Positions 21,985 through 30,023 of a stretch of DNA of 64,000 nt are shown here, one piece after another. Origin of the DNA: Pyxidicoccus sp. MSG2 (lineage in GTDB: Bacteria > Myxococcota > Myxococcia > Myxococcales > Myxococcaceae); NCBI RefSeq assembly GCF_026626705.1, contig NZ_JAPNKC010000001.1:4216001-4280000 (forward strand). Direction: 5' to 3'. Made by a program: the position numbers and the translations under genes. Within the stretch, counting starts at the first letter, position 1. The number at the start of each line of letters is the position of its first letter. The notes below the pieces were generated by a model. The model was not told the DNA's origin. It saw only the letters and a program-made list of their open reading frames with translations, and ran no database searches.

Positions 21985-23457
21985 TCAGGAATGGCCACCA
22001 CCCGGGTGCCGGGCAAGGCCCGTCAGCAGGGTGTCCACGGTGACGCTGAAGGGGGGCATCACTTCGATGCCCTGACGGGAGATGACGAACTCTCGAAGGG
22101 TCGGGTCGTAGTCGGTGTCTCGGAGCTTGAAGATGGACAGCAGCCTGCGCAGCCGGCCTTCGAGCTCGACGTGTCGCAGGAAGAAGAGGTTCTCCGCCAC
22201 AGCAGAGGGCCCCGTCTCCAGCGGCACGTCCAGCACCGGACCGAAGAGCCGGGGCGTCTCCAGGCCGAAGAGGGTGGTGGTGCCCTCGCAGCGCAACTCC
22301 TGGGTGAGCGCGGCGAAGAACGACGCCATCCGCGACGACTCCGGCGTGGACTGGCTCATCGCGCTCAGCCCGTCCACGAAGACGCGCTTCACCTTGCGCT
22401 TGCGCACGTCCGACAGCAGTTGGTCCGCCAGCACGTCGAGGATGCACTCCGCGGGCGGCTGCCAGATGAGGTTCAGCCGCCCATCCTCCACCGCCCCCTT
22501 GAGGTCGATGCCCGCGGACGCCACCTTGGCGAGCAGGCGGTTGGGCGGCTCGTAGAAGCCCATGTAGAGACACGGCTCGCCCTGCCTCAGTCCCTCGGCG
22601 AGCAGGCTGCTGCCCATCATCGTCTTGCCGACCCCCGGGGGGCCGAGCACGAGCGTGGTGGAGCCCGCCGCCAGCCCCTCCGGGAAGAGCGCGTCCAGCG
22701 AGTGGATGCCGAAGTGCACGCGGTGCGCGCCCGGGTCCGGCGGCGGCGCGCGGCGCACGCGCGCCTCCAGGCGCGGGAAGACTTCCAGGCCCGCGCTGGT
22801 GACGCGGAAGTTGTGGACGCCGGACAGCGTGGCGCTGCCGCGGAACTTGCGCACCTGGAGCTCACGCCAGGAGCGCACCCCCGCGGTGCGCTCGCGCAGC
22901 TCCAGGATGCCGTCCACCATGGTGTACTCGGGGTGGAGGGTGGGGCCGTCGCTGGTGAGCATCAGCGAGGTGAAGCGCGCCAGGCTCGCGGCGACCTGCA
23001 GCTCGTGGATGAACTTCTTGAAGTCGCGGTTGCTGCCGGCCGCCTCCTGCGCCTGCACCAGCCCGTCCAGCACGAGGATGCTGGCGTTGTGGTTGCGCAC
23101 CTCGCGCCGCAACAGCTCCAGGAGCCCCGGCAGCCCCTGCTCCTCCAGCGTGCGAAAGCCGCTGACGTAGTAGACGCCCTCGGGCAGCAGCGCGGGGTCG
23201 AAGAAGGCCATGTCGCGCATGTTCGCGAGCATGCGCGCGTGGGACTCGGCCAGCAGCGTGACGTAGAGGCAGCGGGCGCCCCCTCGCGCCTGGTGGTAGC
23301 AGAGCTGGTTGGCGAGGAGTGTCTTCCCCGCGCCGGGCTCGCCCACGACGATGTAGACGCCGGATGGAACCAGGCCGCCGCCCAGCACGGAGTCGAGCCC
23401 TGGCACACCCGTGGACACACGCGCATCCGCTCTCGCGGGCTGCTCGGAAGAGGACAT
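21985..23457 (-). CDS. KaiC-like double-domain RecA-fold ATPase
   Basis: Predicted 490 residues with two KaiC/RadA-type domains. The first opens with STGVPGLDSVLGGGL and has Walker A GEPGAGKT (Lys45) and a Walker B-like ILVLDGL. The second opens with HFGIHSLDALFPEGL and has GPPGVGKT (Lys278) and KRVFVDGLSAM. KaiC proteins form hexameric rings that hydrolyse ATP and can autophosphorylate; many non-cyanobacterial ones act in signalling rather than clocks. No kaiA or kaiB is nearby. It begins a three-gene operon, and the PAS kinase gene diverges 186 bp away. The clock role is not supported by the sequence alone. Confidence 0.88.
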   Translation of the reverse strand: MSSSEQPARADARVSTGVPGLDSVLGGGLVPSGVYIVVGEPGAGKTLLANQLCYHQARGGARCLYVTLLAESHARMLANMRDMAFFDPALLPEGVYYVSGFRTLEEQGLPGLLELLRREVRNHNASILVLDGLVQAQEAAGSNRDFKKFIHELQVAASLARFTSLMLTSDGPTLHPEYTMVDGILELRERTAGVRSWRELQVRKFRGSATLSGVHNFRVTSAGLEVFPRLEARVRRAPPPDPGAHRVHFGIHSLDALFPEGLAAGSTTLVLGPPGVGKTMMGSSLLAEGLRQGEPCLYMGFYEPPNRLLAKVASAGIDLKGAVEDGRLNLIWQPPAECILDVLADQLLSDVRKRKVKRVFVDGLSAMSQSTPESSRMASFFAALTQELRCEGTTTLFGLETPRLFGPVLDVPLETGPSAVAENLFFLRHVELEGRLRRLLSIFKLRDTDYDPTLREFVISRQGIEVMPPFSVTVDTLLTGLARHPGGGHS

Positions 23458-23643
23458 GATGGCCGCTCATACCGTAAACGCCCACGACGCGCCCCTCTAT
23501 TGAAACCGAAACGTCGCACACCGGTGGGCACGTGTTCGCCACGCGCCCCACTGGCCGCCTGGGGCCCGGGGCGGCGCCCGTGAAACGCGGCCATGCGGCG
23601 CCCCCCTCACCGACGGAATGTTGGTGCATGGAGGACGCGAGCC

Positions 23644-25224
23644 ATGGCGGACATCCAGCCAGCCCCGGCGGGCCCCCCTGCGTCAGGTCCCCCGGACGGC
23701 CACGAGACGGCGCGGGAGCTGTCCCAGGTCTGGCGCGAGCACGAGGAGCTCATCGACAGCATCGACGGCATCGTCTGGGAGGCCGACCCGTCCTTCCGCT
23801 TCACGCTCGTGAGCAAGCAGGCGGAGCGGCTGCTCGGGTACCCGGTGCGGCGCTGGTACGAGGAGCCGGACTTCTGGGTGGAGCACCTGCACCCGGATGA
23901 CCGCGAGTGGGCGGCGTCCTACTGCCGTGAAGCGGCGGAGCAGTGCCTGCCCCACGAGTTCGAGTACCGGATGCTGGCGGCCGACGGGCAGGTCGTCTGG
24001 CTTCGAGACCTCGTCACCGTGATGACCGACCCGGACGGGCGGCCCGCGCGGCTGCGCGGCATCATGGTGGACGTCACCGCGCAGCGCGGGACGCAGGAGC
24101 ACCTGGAGCGCACGGTGGCGCTGCTGGAGGCCACGCTCGAGTCGACGGCGGACGGGCTGCTGGTGGTGGGGCTCGACGGCCGCATCCGGGCCTGCAACCG
24201 CCGCTTCCATCAAATCTGGGAGCTCGACATGACACAGGTGGGCACGCGGGACGCGCCGCTGCTCCGGGAGGTGAGAGGCAAGCTGAAGGACCCGGAGGGC
24301 TTCATGGCGCGCGTGCAGGCGCTCTATGACACCCCGTGGGAGGAGAGCTTCGACACCGTCGAGCTGCGCGACGGGCGGACCGTGGAGCGCTACTCGCTGC
24401 CCCAGCGGCAGCGCGGCGTCATCACCGGCCGCGTCTGGAGCTTCCGGGACGTCTCCGCGCGCGTGCAGGCGGAGCGCGAGCGCGAGCAACTCCTTCGCGA
24501 CGCGAACGAGGCCATCCAGGTGCGCGACGACTTCCTCTCCATCGCCTCGCACGAGCTGAAGACGCCGCTGACGCCGCTGCGGCTGAACCTCCAGTTGCTG
24601 AAGCAGGCGCTGGAGTCGGACCAGCCCGTCACGCCCGGGCGCGTGGACAAGGCGCTGGGACAGGTGCGCCGGCTGTCGGCGCTGGTGAACGACCTGCTGG
24701 ACGCGTCCTGCGTGGGCGAGGGGCGGATGGAGCTGCAGCGCATGCCCATGTCGCTGCCGGAGCTGGTGCGCGAGGTGTTCTCCGACTTCCGCGCGGTCAG
24801 CGACGCGCAGCACCCGCTCACGTACGAGGGCCCCGAGGAGGACGTGCTCATCCAGGGGGACCGTGGCCGGCTGTCGCAGGTGCTGACGAACCTGCTGGAG
24901 AACGCGCTGAAGTACAGCCCGCTGGGCGGGGCGGTGCGCGTGTCGCTCACGCACTCCGGAGGGGATGCCGTCGTGACGGTGGCGGACTCGGGCATCGGCA
25001 TTCCGAAGGAGGAGCTGGCGCATCTCTTCGAGCGCTTCTTCCGTGCGCGCAACGCGCCGGTGTCGGGCTTCGGAGGGCTGGGGCTGGGGCTCTACATCTG
25101 CCGCGACATCATCGACCGGCACGGCGGGCACATCTGGGTGGAGAGCGAGCTGGGGCGCGGCTCCGCGTTCCACGTCTCCCTGCCGGTGCTGGCCACGCGC
25201 ATGCAGCAGGAGGAACGCGTCTGA
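23644..25224 (+). CDS. PAS-domain sensor histidine kinase
   Basis: Predicted 526 residues. PAS 1 (about 35-155; IDGIVWEADPSFRFTLVSKQAERLLGYP..FEYRMLAADGQVVWLRD) and a second PAS (about 160-285; ATLESTADGLLVVGLDGRIRACN) precede the H-box SIASHELKTPLTPL (His303) and an HATPase (NLLENALKYSPLGG, DSGIGIP, GLGLGLYICRDI). It is soluble. The ATG at 23644 has GGAGG nine bases upstream and is preferred to an ATG at 23593. It diverges from the KaiC-like/receiver operon and may phosphorylate that receiver. Confidence 0.9.
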   Translation: MADIQPAPAGPPASGPPDGHETARELSQVWREHEELIDSIDGIVWEADPSFRFTLVSKQAERLLGYPVRRWYEEPDFWVEHLHPDDREWAASYCREAAEQCLPHEFEYRMLAADGQVVWLRDLVTVMTDPDGRPARLRGIMVDVTAQRGTQEHLERTVALLEATLESTADGLLVVGLDGRIRACNRRFHQIWELDMTQVGTRDAPLLREVRGKLKDPEGFMARVQALYDTPWEESFDTVELRDGRTVERYSLPQRQRGVITGRVWSFRDVSARVQAEREREQLLRDANEAIQVRDDFLSIASHELKTPLTPLRLNLQLLKQALESDQPVTPGRVDKALGQVRRLSALVNDLLDASCVGEGRMELQRMPMSLPELVREVFSDFRAVSDAQHPLTYEGPEEDVLIQGDRGRLSQVLTNLLENALKYSPLGGAVRVSLTHSGGDAVVTVADSGIGIPKEELAHLFERFFRARNAPVSGFGGLGLGLYICRDIIDRHGGHIWVESELGRGSAFHVSLPVLATRMQQEERV

Positions 25225-25395
25225 AGCAGGCCGCCCGGAGAGCGCCTGACGCGCCCGGGCCCTGTGTGCACGCGTGGAGACACGGGAGCGGGCCTGCGGG
25301 CGCCCGGTGTCCACGGGCGGGGAGACCGCGAGGTGGTGTCCGGCGACCGGCACATGCCTACCGTGAGGACAGGGCACACGGCATGGGAGGAAGAC

Positions 25396-26088
25396 ATGGT
25401 CCAAGCGGGTGGGCATCGGGTCCTCGCGGGACTGCTGGGCGCGGTCCTGCTGGGGCTGGGGGGCTGTAGCTCGGAGCGGGCCAGCACGAAGGTGGACGAG
25501 GCGTGGCTGGCACGCGTGCCTCCGGCGCAGATGGAGCCGGTACACAAGGCGCGAATCACCCAGAGCAAGGCGGTGGACGAGACGACGCGCGCCCGGGTGT
25601 CGCTGGAGGACGGGAAGCGCGAGCTGGAGGTGGCGAAGACCAACGAGAAGGCCGCGAAGGCGAGCCGGGAAGCGGAAGAAGGCGCGCTGAAGGCGGCGCG
25701 GGAAACGGGCCAGGCCAACGACAGCGCCCGGGCACAGCAGGGGCTGAAGGATGCGGACCTGGAGTTCCAGGCGGCCCAGGCCGAGGTCGAGTTCCGCGAG
25801 CAGGTGGTGGCGACGCGCGAGGCGATGGAGAAGATGCGGGCACGCGAGCTGGCGGTGGCGGACGCGGAGCTGGCGCAGACGGAGTACCAGGCGCTCCTCC
25901 ACAGCGGCGACGTCCGGGCCCAGGAGCTCGACGGCAAGACCTTCGCGGACAACCTCGCGAAGGCGCGGAGCGAGGCGTGGGAGACGCAGCGCGAGGTGGA
26001 TGCACTGCTCCAGACCCAGCGGCAGTCCCAGGCAAGGTGGCAGCAACTGGACTCGCAGGTGAAGGCCTACGGCGGTAGCGGGCGCTGA
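25396..26088 (+). CDS. Coiled-coil lipoprotein
   Basis: Predicted 230 residues from MVQAGGHRVL, with GGGAGGA just upstream. The signal ends in a lipobox at LLGLGGC. The rest is almost entirely charged helix rich in Glu, Ala, Lys and Arg (ELEVAKTNEKAAKASREAEEGALKAARET..), consistent with a long coiled coil resembling outer-membrane spacer lipoproteins. No enzymatic motif is present. It is preceded by a gene-free 171 bp and followed by a GC hairpin. Function unknown. Confidence 0.82.
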   Translation: MVQAGGHRVLAGLLGAVLLGLGGCSSERASTKVDEAWLARVPPAQMEPVHKARITQSKAVDETTRARVSLEDGKRELEVAKTNEKAAKASREAEEGALKAARETGQANDSARAQQGLKDADLEFQAAQAEVEFREQVVATREAMEKMRARELAVADAELAQTEYQALLHSGDVRAQELDGKTFADNLAKARSEAWETQREVDALLQTQRQSQARWQQLDSQVKAYGGSGR

Positions 26089-26101
26089 GCGGCGGGCGGA
26101 C

Positions 26102-26125
26102 GCGGGCGCCTCACGCAGCGCCCGC
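26102..26125 (+). terminator. GC hairpin after the coiled-coil lipoprotein gene
   Basis: Arms GCGGGCGC (26102-26109) and GCGCCCGC (26118-26125) pair perfectly around an 8-base loop, 13 bases after the stop. No T-run follows, so termination is only likely. Confidence 0.4.
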
Positions 26126-26214
26126 CGAATCCCCACCCACGGTGAACGGCGCGGAGTGTAGAACTGCCCTCCCCTGCCTGGTCCCGGCCAGGCACCGCCA
26201 GGAGCGCCCGCCGC

Positions 26215-27558
26215 GTGGAGACCCTCGTCCGCATCGCAGAAGGACTCGGCCGCTTCTCCGCGCGCTTCGTGCCCAGCGCCTTCGCCATCGCCGTCCTGCT
26301 CAGCCTGCTCACCATGGGCCTCGCCATGGGCTGGGCGGGCGCGGCGCCCCCTGCGGTCCTCGACGCGTGGGGCGGCGGCTTCTGGGAGTTGCTCACCTTC
26401 TCCATGCAGATGGCGCTGGTGATGTTCACCGGCTACCTGCTGGCCCTCACCCGCCCGGTGCGCACGCTGCTGGAGCGCGTGGCGGGGCTCGCGCACACGC
26501 CCCGCGGCACGGTGGCGCTGATGGCCTTCGTCTCCATGGCGCTGGCGTACATCAACTGGGGCCTGTCCCTGGTGGCCAGCGCCATGCTGGTGCGCTTCAT
26601 GGCGCGCCGCCGGCCGGACGTGGATTACCGCCTGCTCGTCGCGTGCGCCTACTTCGGCCTCGGCGCCACGTGGCATGCGGGCCTGTCCGCCTCCGCGCCG
26701 CTGCTCGTCGCCACGCCCGGCCACTTCCTGGAGAAGAGCATCGGCGTGCTGCCCATCGACAGGACGCTGTTCTCGCCGTTCAACGTGGGCCTCACCGTCG
26801 TCGTCGTGGCCGGGCTGACGCTCCTCGCATGGGCGCTCCATCCGAAGCCGGAGAACGTGGTGCGGGTGGACCCCGCGGTGCTGGAGAAGCTCGGAGACTT
26901 CGTCCCGCCCGAGCGTCCGAAAGAGACGAGCCCCGCCCTCTGGATGGACCACTCGCGGCTGCTCAACCTCATCTTCGGCGGCCTCGGCCTGTTGTGGCTG
27001 GGGCGCCACCTGTGGATGAACGGCGGCTGGCGCGCGCTCAACCTCAACGTGGTGAACTTCACCTTCCTCGTCCTGGCGGTGCTGCTGCACGGCACGCCCG
27101 CGCGGCTGTTGAAGGCCAGCGAGGAGGCCGCCGGCGTGCTGCACGGCATCGTCCTCCAGTTCCCGCTGTACGCCGGCATCTACGGCATCTTCAAGGCCAC
27201 CGGCCTGACGGACCAGATTGGCGAGCTGTTCGTGTCGCTCTCCACCCGCGAGACGTTCCCCGCCATCGTCTACCTCTACAGCGGCGTGGTGAACTACTTC
27301 GTCCCGTCCGGCGGCTCCAAGTGGGCGATTGAAGCACCCTACCTCCTCGACGCGGCGAAGACGCTGGGCGTGGCGCCGGAGAAGGTGGTGCTGGCATACG
27401 CCTGGGGCGACATGGCCACCGACCTCATCCAGCCCTTCTGGGCGCTGCCGCTGCTGGGCGTGGCGCGGTTGGAGTTCAAGGACATCCTCGGCTTCCTCCT
27501 GGTGGCCTTCCTGGCCTACCTGCCGTTGGTGACGCTGGCCTTCTTCCTCTTCGGGTGA
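26215..27558 (+). CDS. Short-chain fatty acid transporter (AtoE/TIGR00366 family)
   Basis: Predicted 447 residues from a GTG start, with about ten hydrophobic helices. The pattern matches the AtoE family: RFSARFVPSAFAIAVLLSLLTMGLA at the start, YINWGLSLVASAM, GLGATWHAGLSASAPL, QFPLYAGIYGI, VVNYFVPSGGSKWAIEAPYL and YAWGDMATDLIQPFWALPLLG. Members are inner-membrane permeases for acetoacetate, butyrate and similar acids. No catabolic genes adjoin, so the physiological substrate is inferred from family. Length is normal. Confidence 0.9.
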   Translation: METLVRIAEGLGRFSARFVPSAFAIAVLLSLLTMGLAMGWAGAAPPAVLDAWGGGFWELLTFSMQMALVMFTGYLLALTRPVRTLLERVAGLAHTPRGTVALMAFVSMALAYINWGLSLVASAMLVRFMARRRPDVDYRLLVACAYFGLGATWHAGLSASAPLLVATPGHFLEKSIGVLPIDRTLFSPFNVGLTVVVVAGLTLLAWALHPKPENVVRVDPAVLEKLGDFVPPERPKETSPALWMDHSRLLNLIFGGLGLLWLGRHLWMNGGWRALNLNVVNFTFLVLAVLLHGTPARLLKASEEAAGVLHGIVLQFPLYAGIYGIFKATGLTDQIGELFVSLSTRETFPAIVYLYSGVVNYFVPSGGSKWAIEAPYLLDAAKTLGVAPEKVVLAYAWGDMATDLIQPFWALPLLGVARLEFKDILGFLLVAFLAYLPLVTLAFFLFG

Positions 27559-27657
27559 GGCACGGGCACACACGGGCTGTTCCGTGGTAGACAGCGGGCA
27601 GACAGGCAGGCCCGGGAGGCAGGCCCGTCACCAACACAAACGAGGGGACCCCGAGAC

Positions 27658-28164
27658 ATGAAGAAGATGCTGACCCGGAGCGTGGTGTGCGCGGTGCTGG
27701 GAATGTCGTCGCTGGCCATGGCGCAGGACGCCGCCGAGGCGCCCGCCAAGGAGCCCGCGAAGGTGCCGAGCGCGGACGCGATTCGCGACACCTGGAACTA
27801 CTTCTACAAGGGCCAGAGCCAGGGGCCCGTGCTGGTGGAGGCCAAGCTCTGCACCGAGGTGGCCAAGGAAGGTGCCAACAAGTTCGAGTGCACCGCCGAG
27901 GTAGGCGCCGACGGCATCAAGGCCGGCACCAACGTCATGCTGTGGCAGGCCTACCTGGTGCCGCAGGGTGACTCCGTCGAAGACATCATGGTGCAGACGA
28001 AGCAGGGCAACGTCGTGCGCGAGACGAAGGACGTGAAGGTCAAGGGCGACGGCTGGCGCGCGCGTCAGTGGACCGGCGTGCGGCTGAACAAGCCGGGCAA
28101 CTGGACGGTGGTGGTGATGCGCGGCGACCAGGTCCTCAAGGAAGTCCAGGTCAAGGTCAACTGA
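27658..28164 (+). CDS. Secreted protein of unknown function
   Basis: Predicted 168 residues. A Sec signal (MLTRSVVCAVLGMSSLAMA, cleavage before QDA) is followed by a short Ala/Pro/Lys linker and a beta-rich domain (SQGPVLVEAKLCTEVAKEG..FECTAEVGADGIKAGTNVMLWQAYLVPQGD..VVVMRGDQVLKEVQVKV). Two cysteines may form a disulphide. It is likely periplasmic or secreted. A strong hairpin shared with the convergent DUF4397-like gene follows. Confidence 0.8.
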   Translation: MKKMLTRSVVCAVLGMSSLAMAQDAAEAPAKEPAKVPSADAIRDTWNYFYKGQSQGPVLVEAKLCTEVAKEGANKFECTAEVGADGIKAGTNVMLWQAYLVPQGDSVEDIMVQTKQGNVVRETKDVKVKGDGWRARQWTGVRLNKPGNWTVVVMRGDQVLKEVQVKVN

Positions 28165-28189
28165 AGCACGCAGCACCCTGACGTCCACG

Positions 28190-28227
28190 ACGCCCGCCCG
28201 CGAGCCCGAGAAGGCCCGGGCGGGCGT
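28190..28227. terminator. Bidirectional terminator hairpin between convergent genes
   Basis: Arms ACGCCCGCCCG (28190-28200) and CGGGCGGGCGT (28217-28227) are perfect complements around a 16-base loop, 25 bp after the plus-strand stop and 12 bp after the minus-strand stop. No long T-run is present. Confidence 0.65.
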
Positions 28228-28239
28228 CGGTGTTTCAGC

Positions 28240-29973
28240 TCACTGGAACACGTCGAACGGCGCCACGCCGGACCAGCTGTTCTCCCGGACGTTGAAGCCG
28301 AGGAACAGCAGGAAGCCCGTGTCCCAATCGCCCAGCAGCACGACGAAGTGGGGCCGCTCCATGGCGTTGCCCGCCGCGCTCAGCGCGGTGTCGCTCCCGG
28401 GGGCCCGCAGGCCGTAGTAGCTCAGGGACGTCCCCGTGGTGACGGGCGCGGGGAAGACGACTCCATTCTCGGGCCCGGTGAGGTCGCCGTACTTCACGCC
28501 GGTGAACATGGGCGTGAAGGTGTTCCCCTTGTCCGTGCCGTTGGCGATGTCGAAGTAGCCGAAGTCCGCGCCCTGCGCCGGGGTGTTGGGGATGGCGTTG
28601 AGCAGCCGCAGCCGCGCATCCGTCGCGCCTTCGGCGAAGCGGTCCTGGACGACGAGGAGCCGGGATGCCAGCGCGCCCGTCTGGCCCGCGCGTCCCGTCA
28701 CCACCGCGAGGTAGCGCCCGCCCGCCTGGAGGGGCCCTGTGTCCGCGCTCGCGAGCACGGTGGCGTCGACGTCGTCGTTCCGGGCAAACCGCAGCGTGTG
28801 GCCCGTCTGGGTGACGGGCAGGTCGCCAATGGCCGGCGAGTAGTTGAACTCCATGCCCACCGCCACCTTCGCCGTGCCCTGGAGCGCCTGGAGGACGAAC
28901 GGGTCATTGTCGGGCGTCGTCGGCAGCAGCGCGTTGAAGAAGTAGACCAGCGGATCTCTCTTCAGGCGGAGCACCTGGGCCTGCCCGGCACGCACCAGCA
29001 GCATCGCGGGCTGGCCCTCGTCCGCGAGCGGGCGCCGGTCATCACCGGTGAGGATGGCGAACCACGCACTGCCATCCGCCAGGGTACTGGCCGGCACGGT
29101 GAAGAAGAGGCGCTTGCTGACGGACGGCGCGAAGCCCGTGTCACCCGAGGAGGAGATGACCAGCCGCTGGGTGGTGATGGGAATGGCGACGCCCCCGGCC
29201 GCGTCCGCCGCGTAGGGATTGACGGTGGAGACGGGCGAGGCCGCCGCGGTCTCCAGCCCCAGCCGGCGTGTGCGCCCCTGCTCCGGGATGAGCGTCACCC
29301 GGTCCGCCGCGACGAAGCGCACCCGGGCCCGCCCGGAAGCCGGAGCATCGAAGGCTTCCCTCAGCGCCAGCAGCCGGGCCCGCTCCACGCGGTCCGGCTC
29401 CACGCGGTCGGAGAAGCCCAGGGCCACCAGGGTGAGCCGCTCGCCCGTCTCGAGGGTGACGGAGCCCGAGGTGGCGAGCACCGCCGCCGACGCGCCGCCC
29501 CCGGCGTTGCGCAGGGTGAACTCGAGGGCCGTGCCGGCGGGCACCTCCTTGTACTCCGTCACCGCCGCGTCCCCCGGCTCCACCGCGTCGAACAGCTCCG
29601 TGCCGCCCTGGTGGACGTCCAGCGCGTACGGTCTCCACGGCGCGCTGTCGCTGTCGCTGGGGTTCTCCTTCAGCCCCAGGGACGCATTCACGAAGCGGAC
29701 ATAGGCCACGCTGCCCGCATCCGGGCCGGCGTCCGTCCCGGCGTCGGTGCCGGCATCCGTCCCCGCGTCGACTCCGGCATCCGTCCCCGCGTCGGTGCCC
29801 GCGTCGACTCCAGCATCCGTACCGGCATCCCGCCCGGCGTCGGTGCCCGCGTCCGTCCCGGCGTCGGCGACGACTCCCGCGTCCTCCTTCGGGTCGTCAT
29901 CGCCGCAGCCGGTGCCGCCGACGGCGAGGCACAGCCCCAACGCCAACAGCAACCCTCTCAAGTCATGTCTCAT
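28240..29973 (-). CDS. DUF4397-like lipoprotein with Asp/Ala/Gly repeat linker
   Basis: Predicted 577 residues. A lipobox lies at LAVGGTGCGDD. A low-complexity stretch of roughly 55 residues built from TDAG/VDAG/RDAG units follows, then several beta domains with DUF4397 flavour (YVRFVNASLG..YALDVHQGGTELFDAVEPGDAAVTEYKEVPAGTALEFTLRNAG; RLRLLNAIPNTPAQGADFGYFDI). The protein is probably surface-exposed. It starts 50 bp after the multihaem cytochrome gene and is likely co-transcribed with it. No enzymatic motif is visible. Confidence 0.78.
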   Translation of the reverse strand: MRHDLRGLLLALGLCLAVGGTGCGDDDPKEDAGVVADAGTDAGTDAGRDAGTDAGVDAGTDAGTDAGVDAGTDAGTDAGTDAGPDAGSVAYVRFVNASLGLKENPSDSDSAPWRPYALDVHQGGTELFDAVEPGDAAVTEYKEVPAGTALEFTLRNAGGGASAAVLATSGSVTLETGERLTLVALGFSDRVEPDRVERARLLALREAFDAPASGRARVRFVAADRVTLIPEQGRTRRLGLETAAASPVSTVNPYAADAAGGVAIPITTQRLVISSSGDTGFAPSVSKRLFFTVPASTLADGSAWFAILTGDDRRPLADEGQPAMLLVRAGQAQVLRLKRDPLVYFFNALLPTTPDNDPFVLQALQGTAKVAVGMEFNYSPAIGDLPVTQTGHTLRFARNDDVDATVLASADTGPLQAGGRYLAVVTGRAGQTGALASRLLVVQDRFAEGATDARLRLLNAIPNTPAQGADFGYFDIANGTDKGNTFTPMFTGVKYGDLTGPENGVVFPAPVTTGTSLSYYGLRAPGSDTALSAAGNAMERPHFVVLLGDWDTGFLLFLGFNVRENSWSGVAPFDVFQ

Positions 29974-30023
29974 CGCACGTACTCCCGCTCCAGGAAGAAA
30001 AGTGGGCGCTCCAGGCCTGGGGC

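Noticed and set aside
21985..23457. Reading the KaiC-like gene as part of a circadian clock
   Set aside because: kaiA and kaiB are absent and clock phosphorylation sites could not be confirmed by eye.
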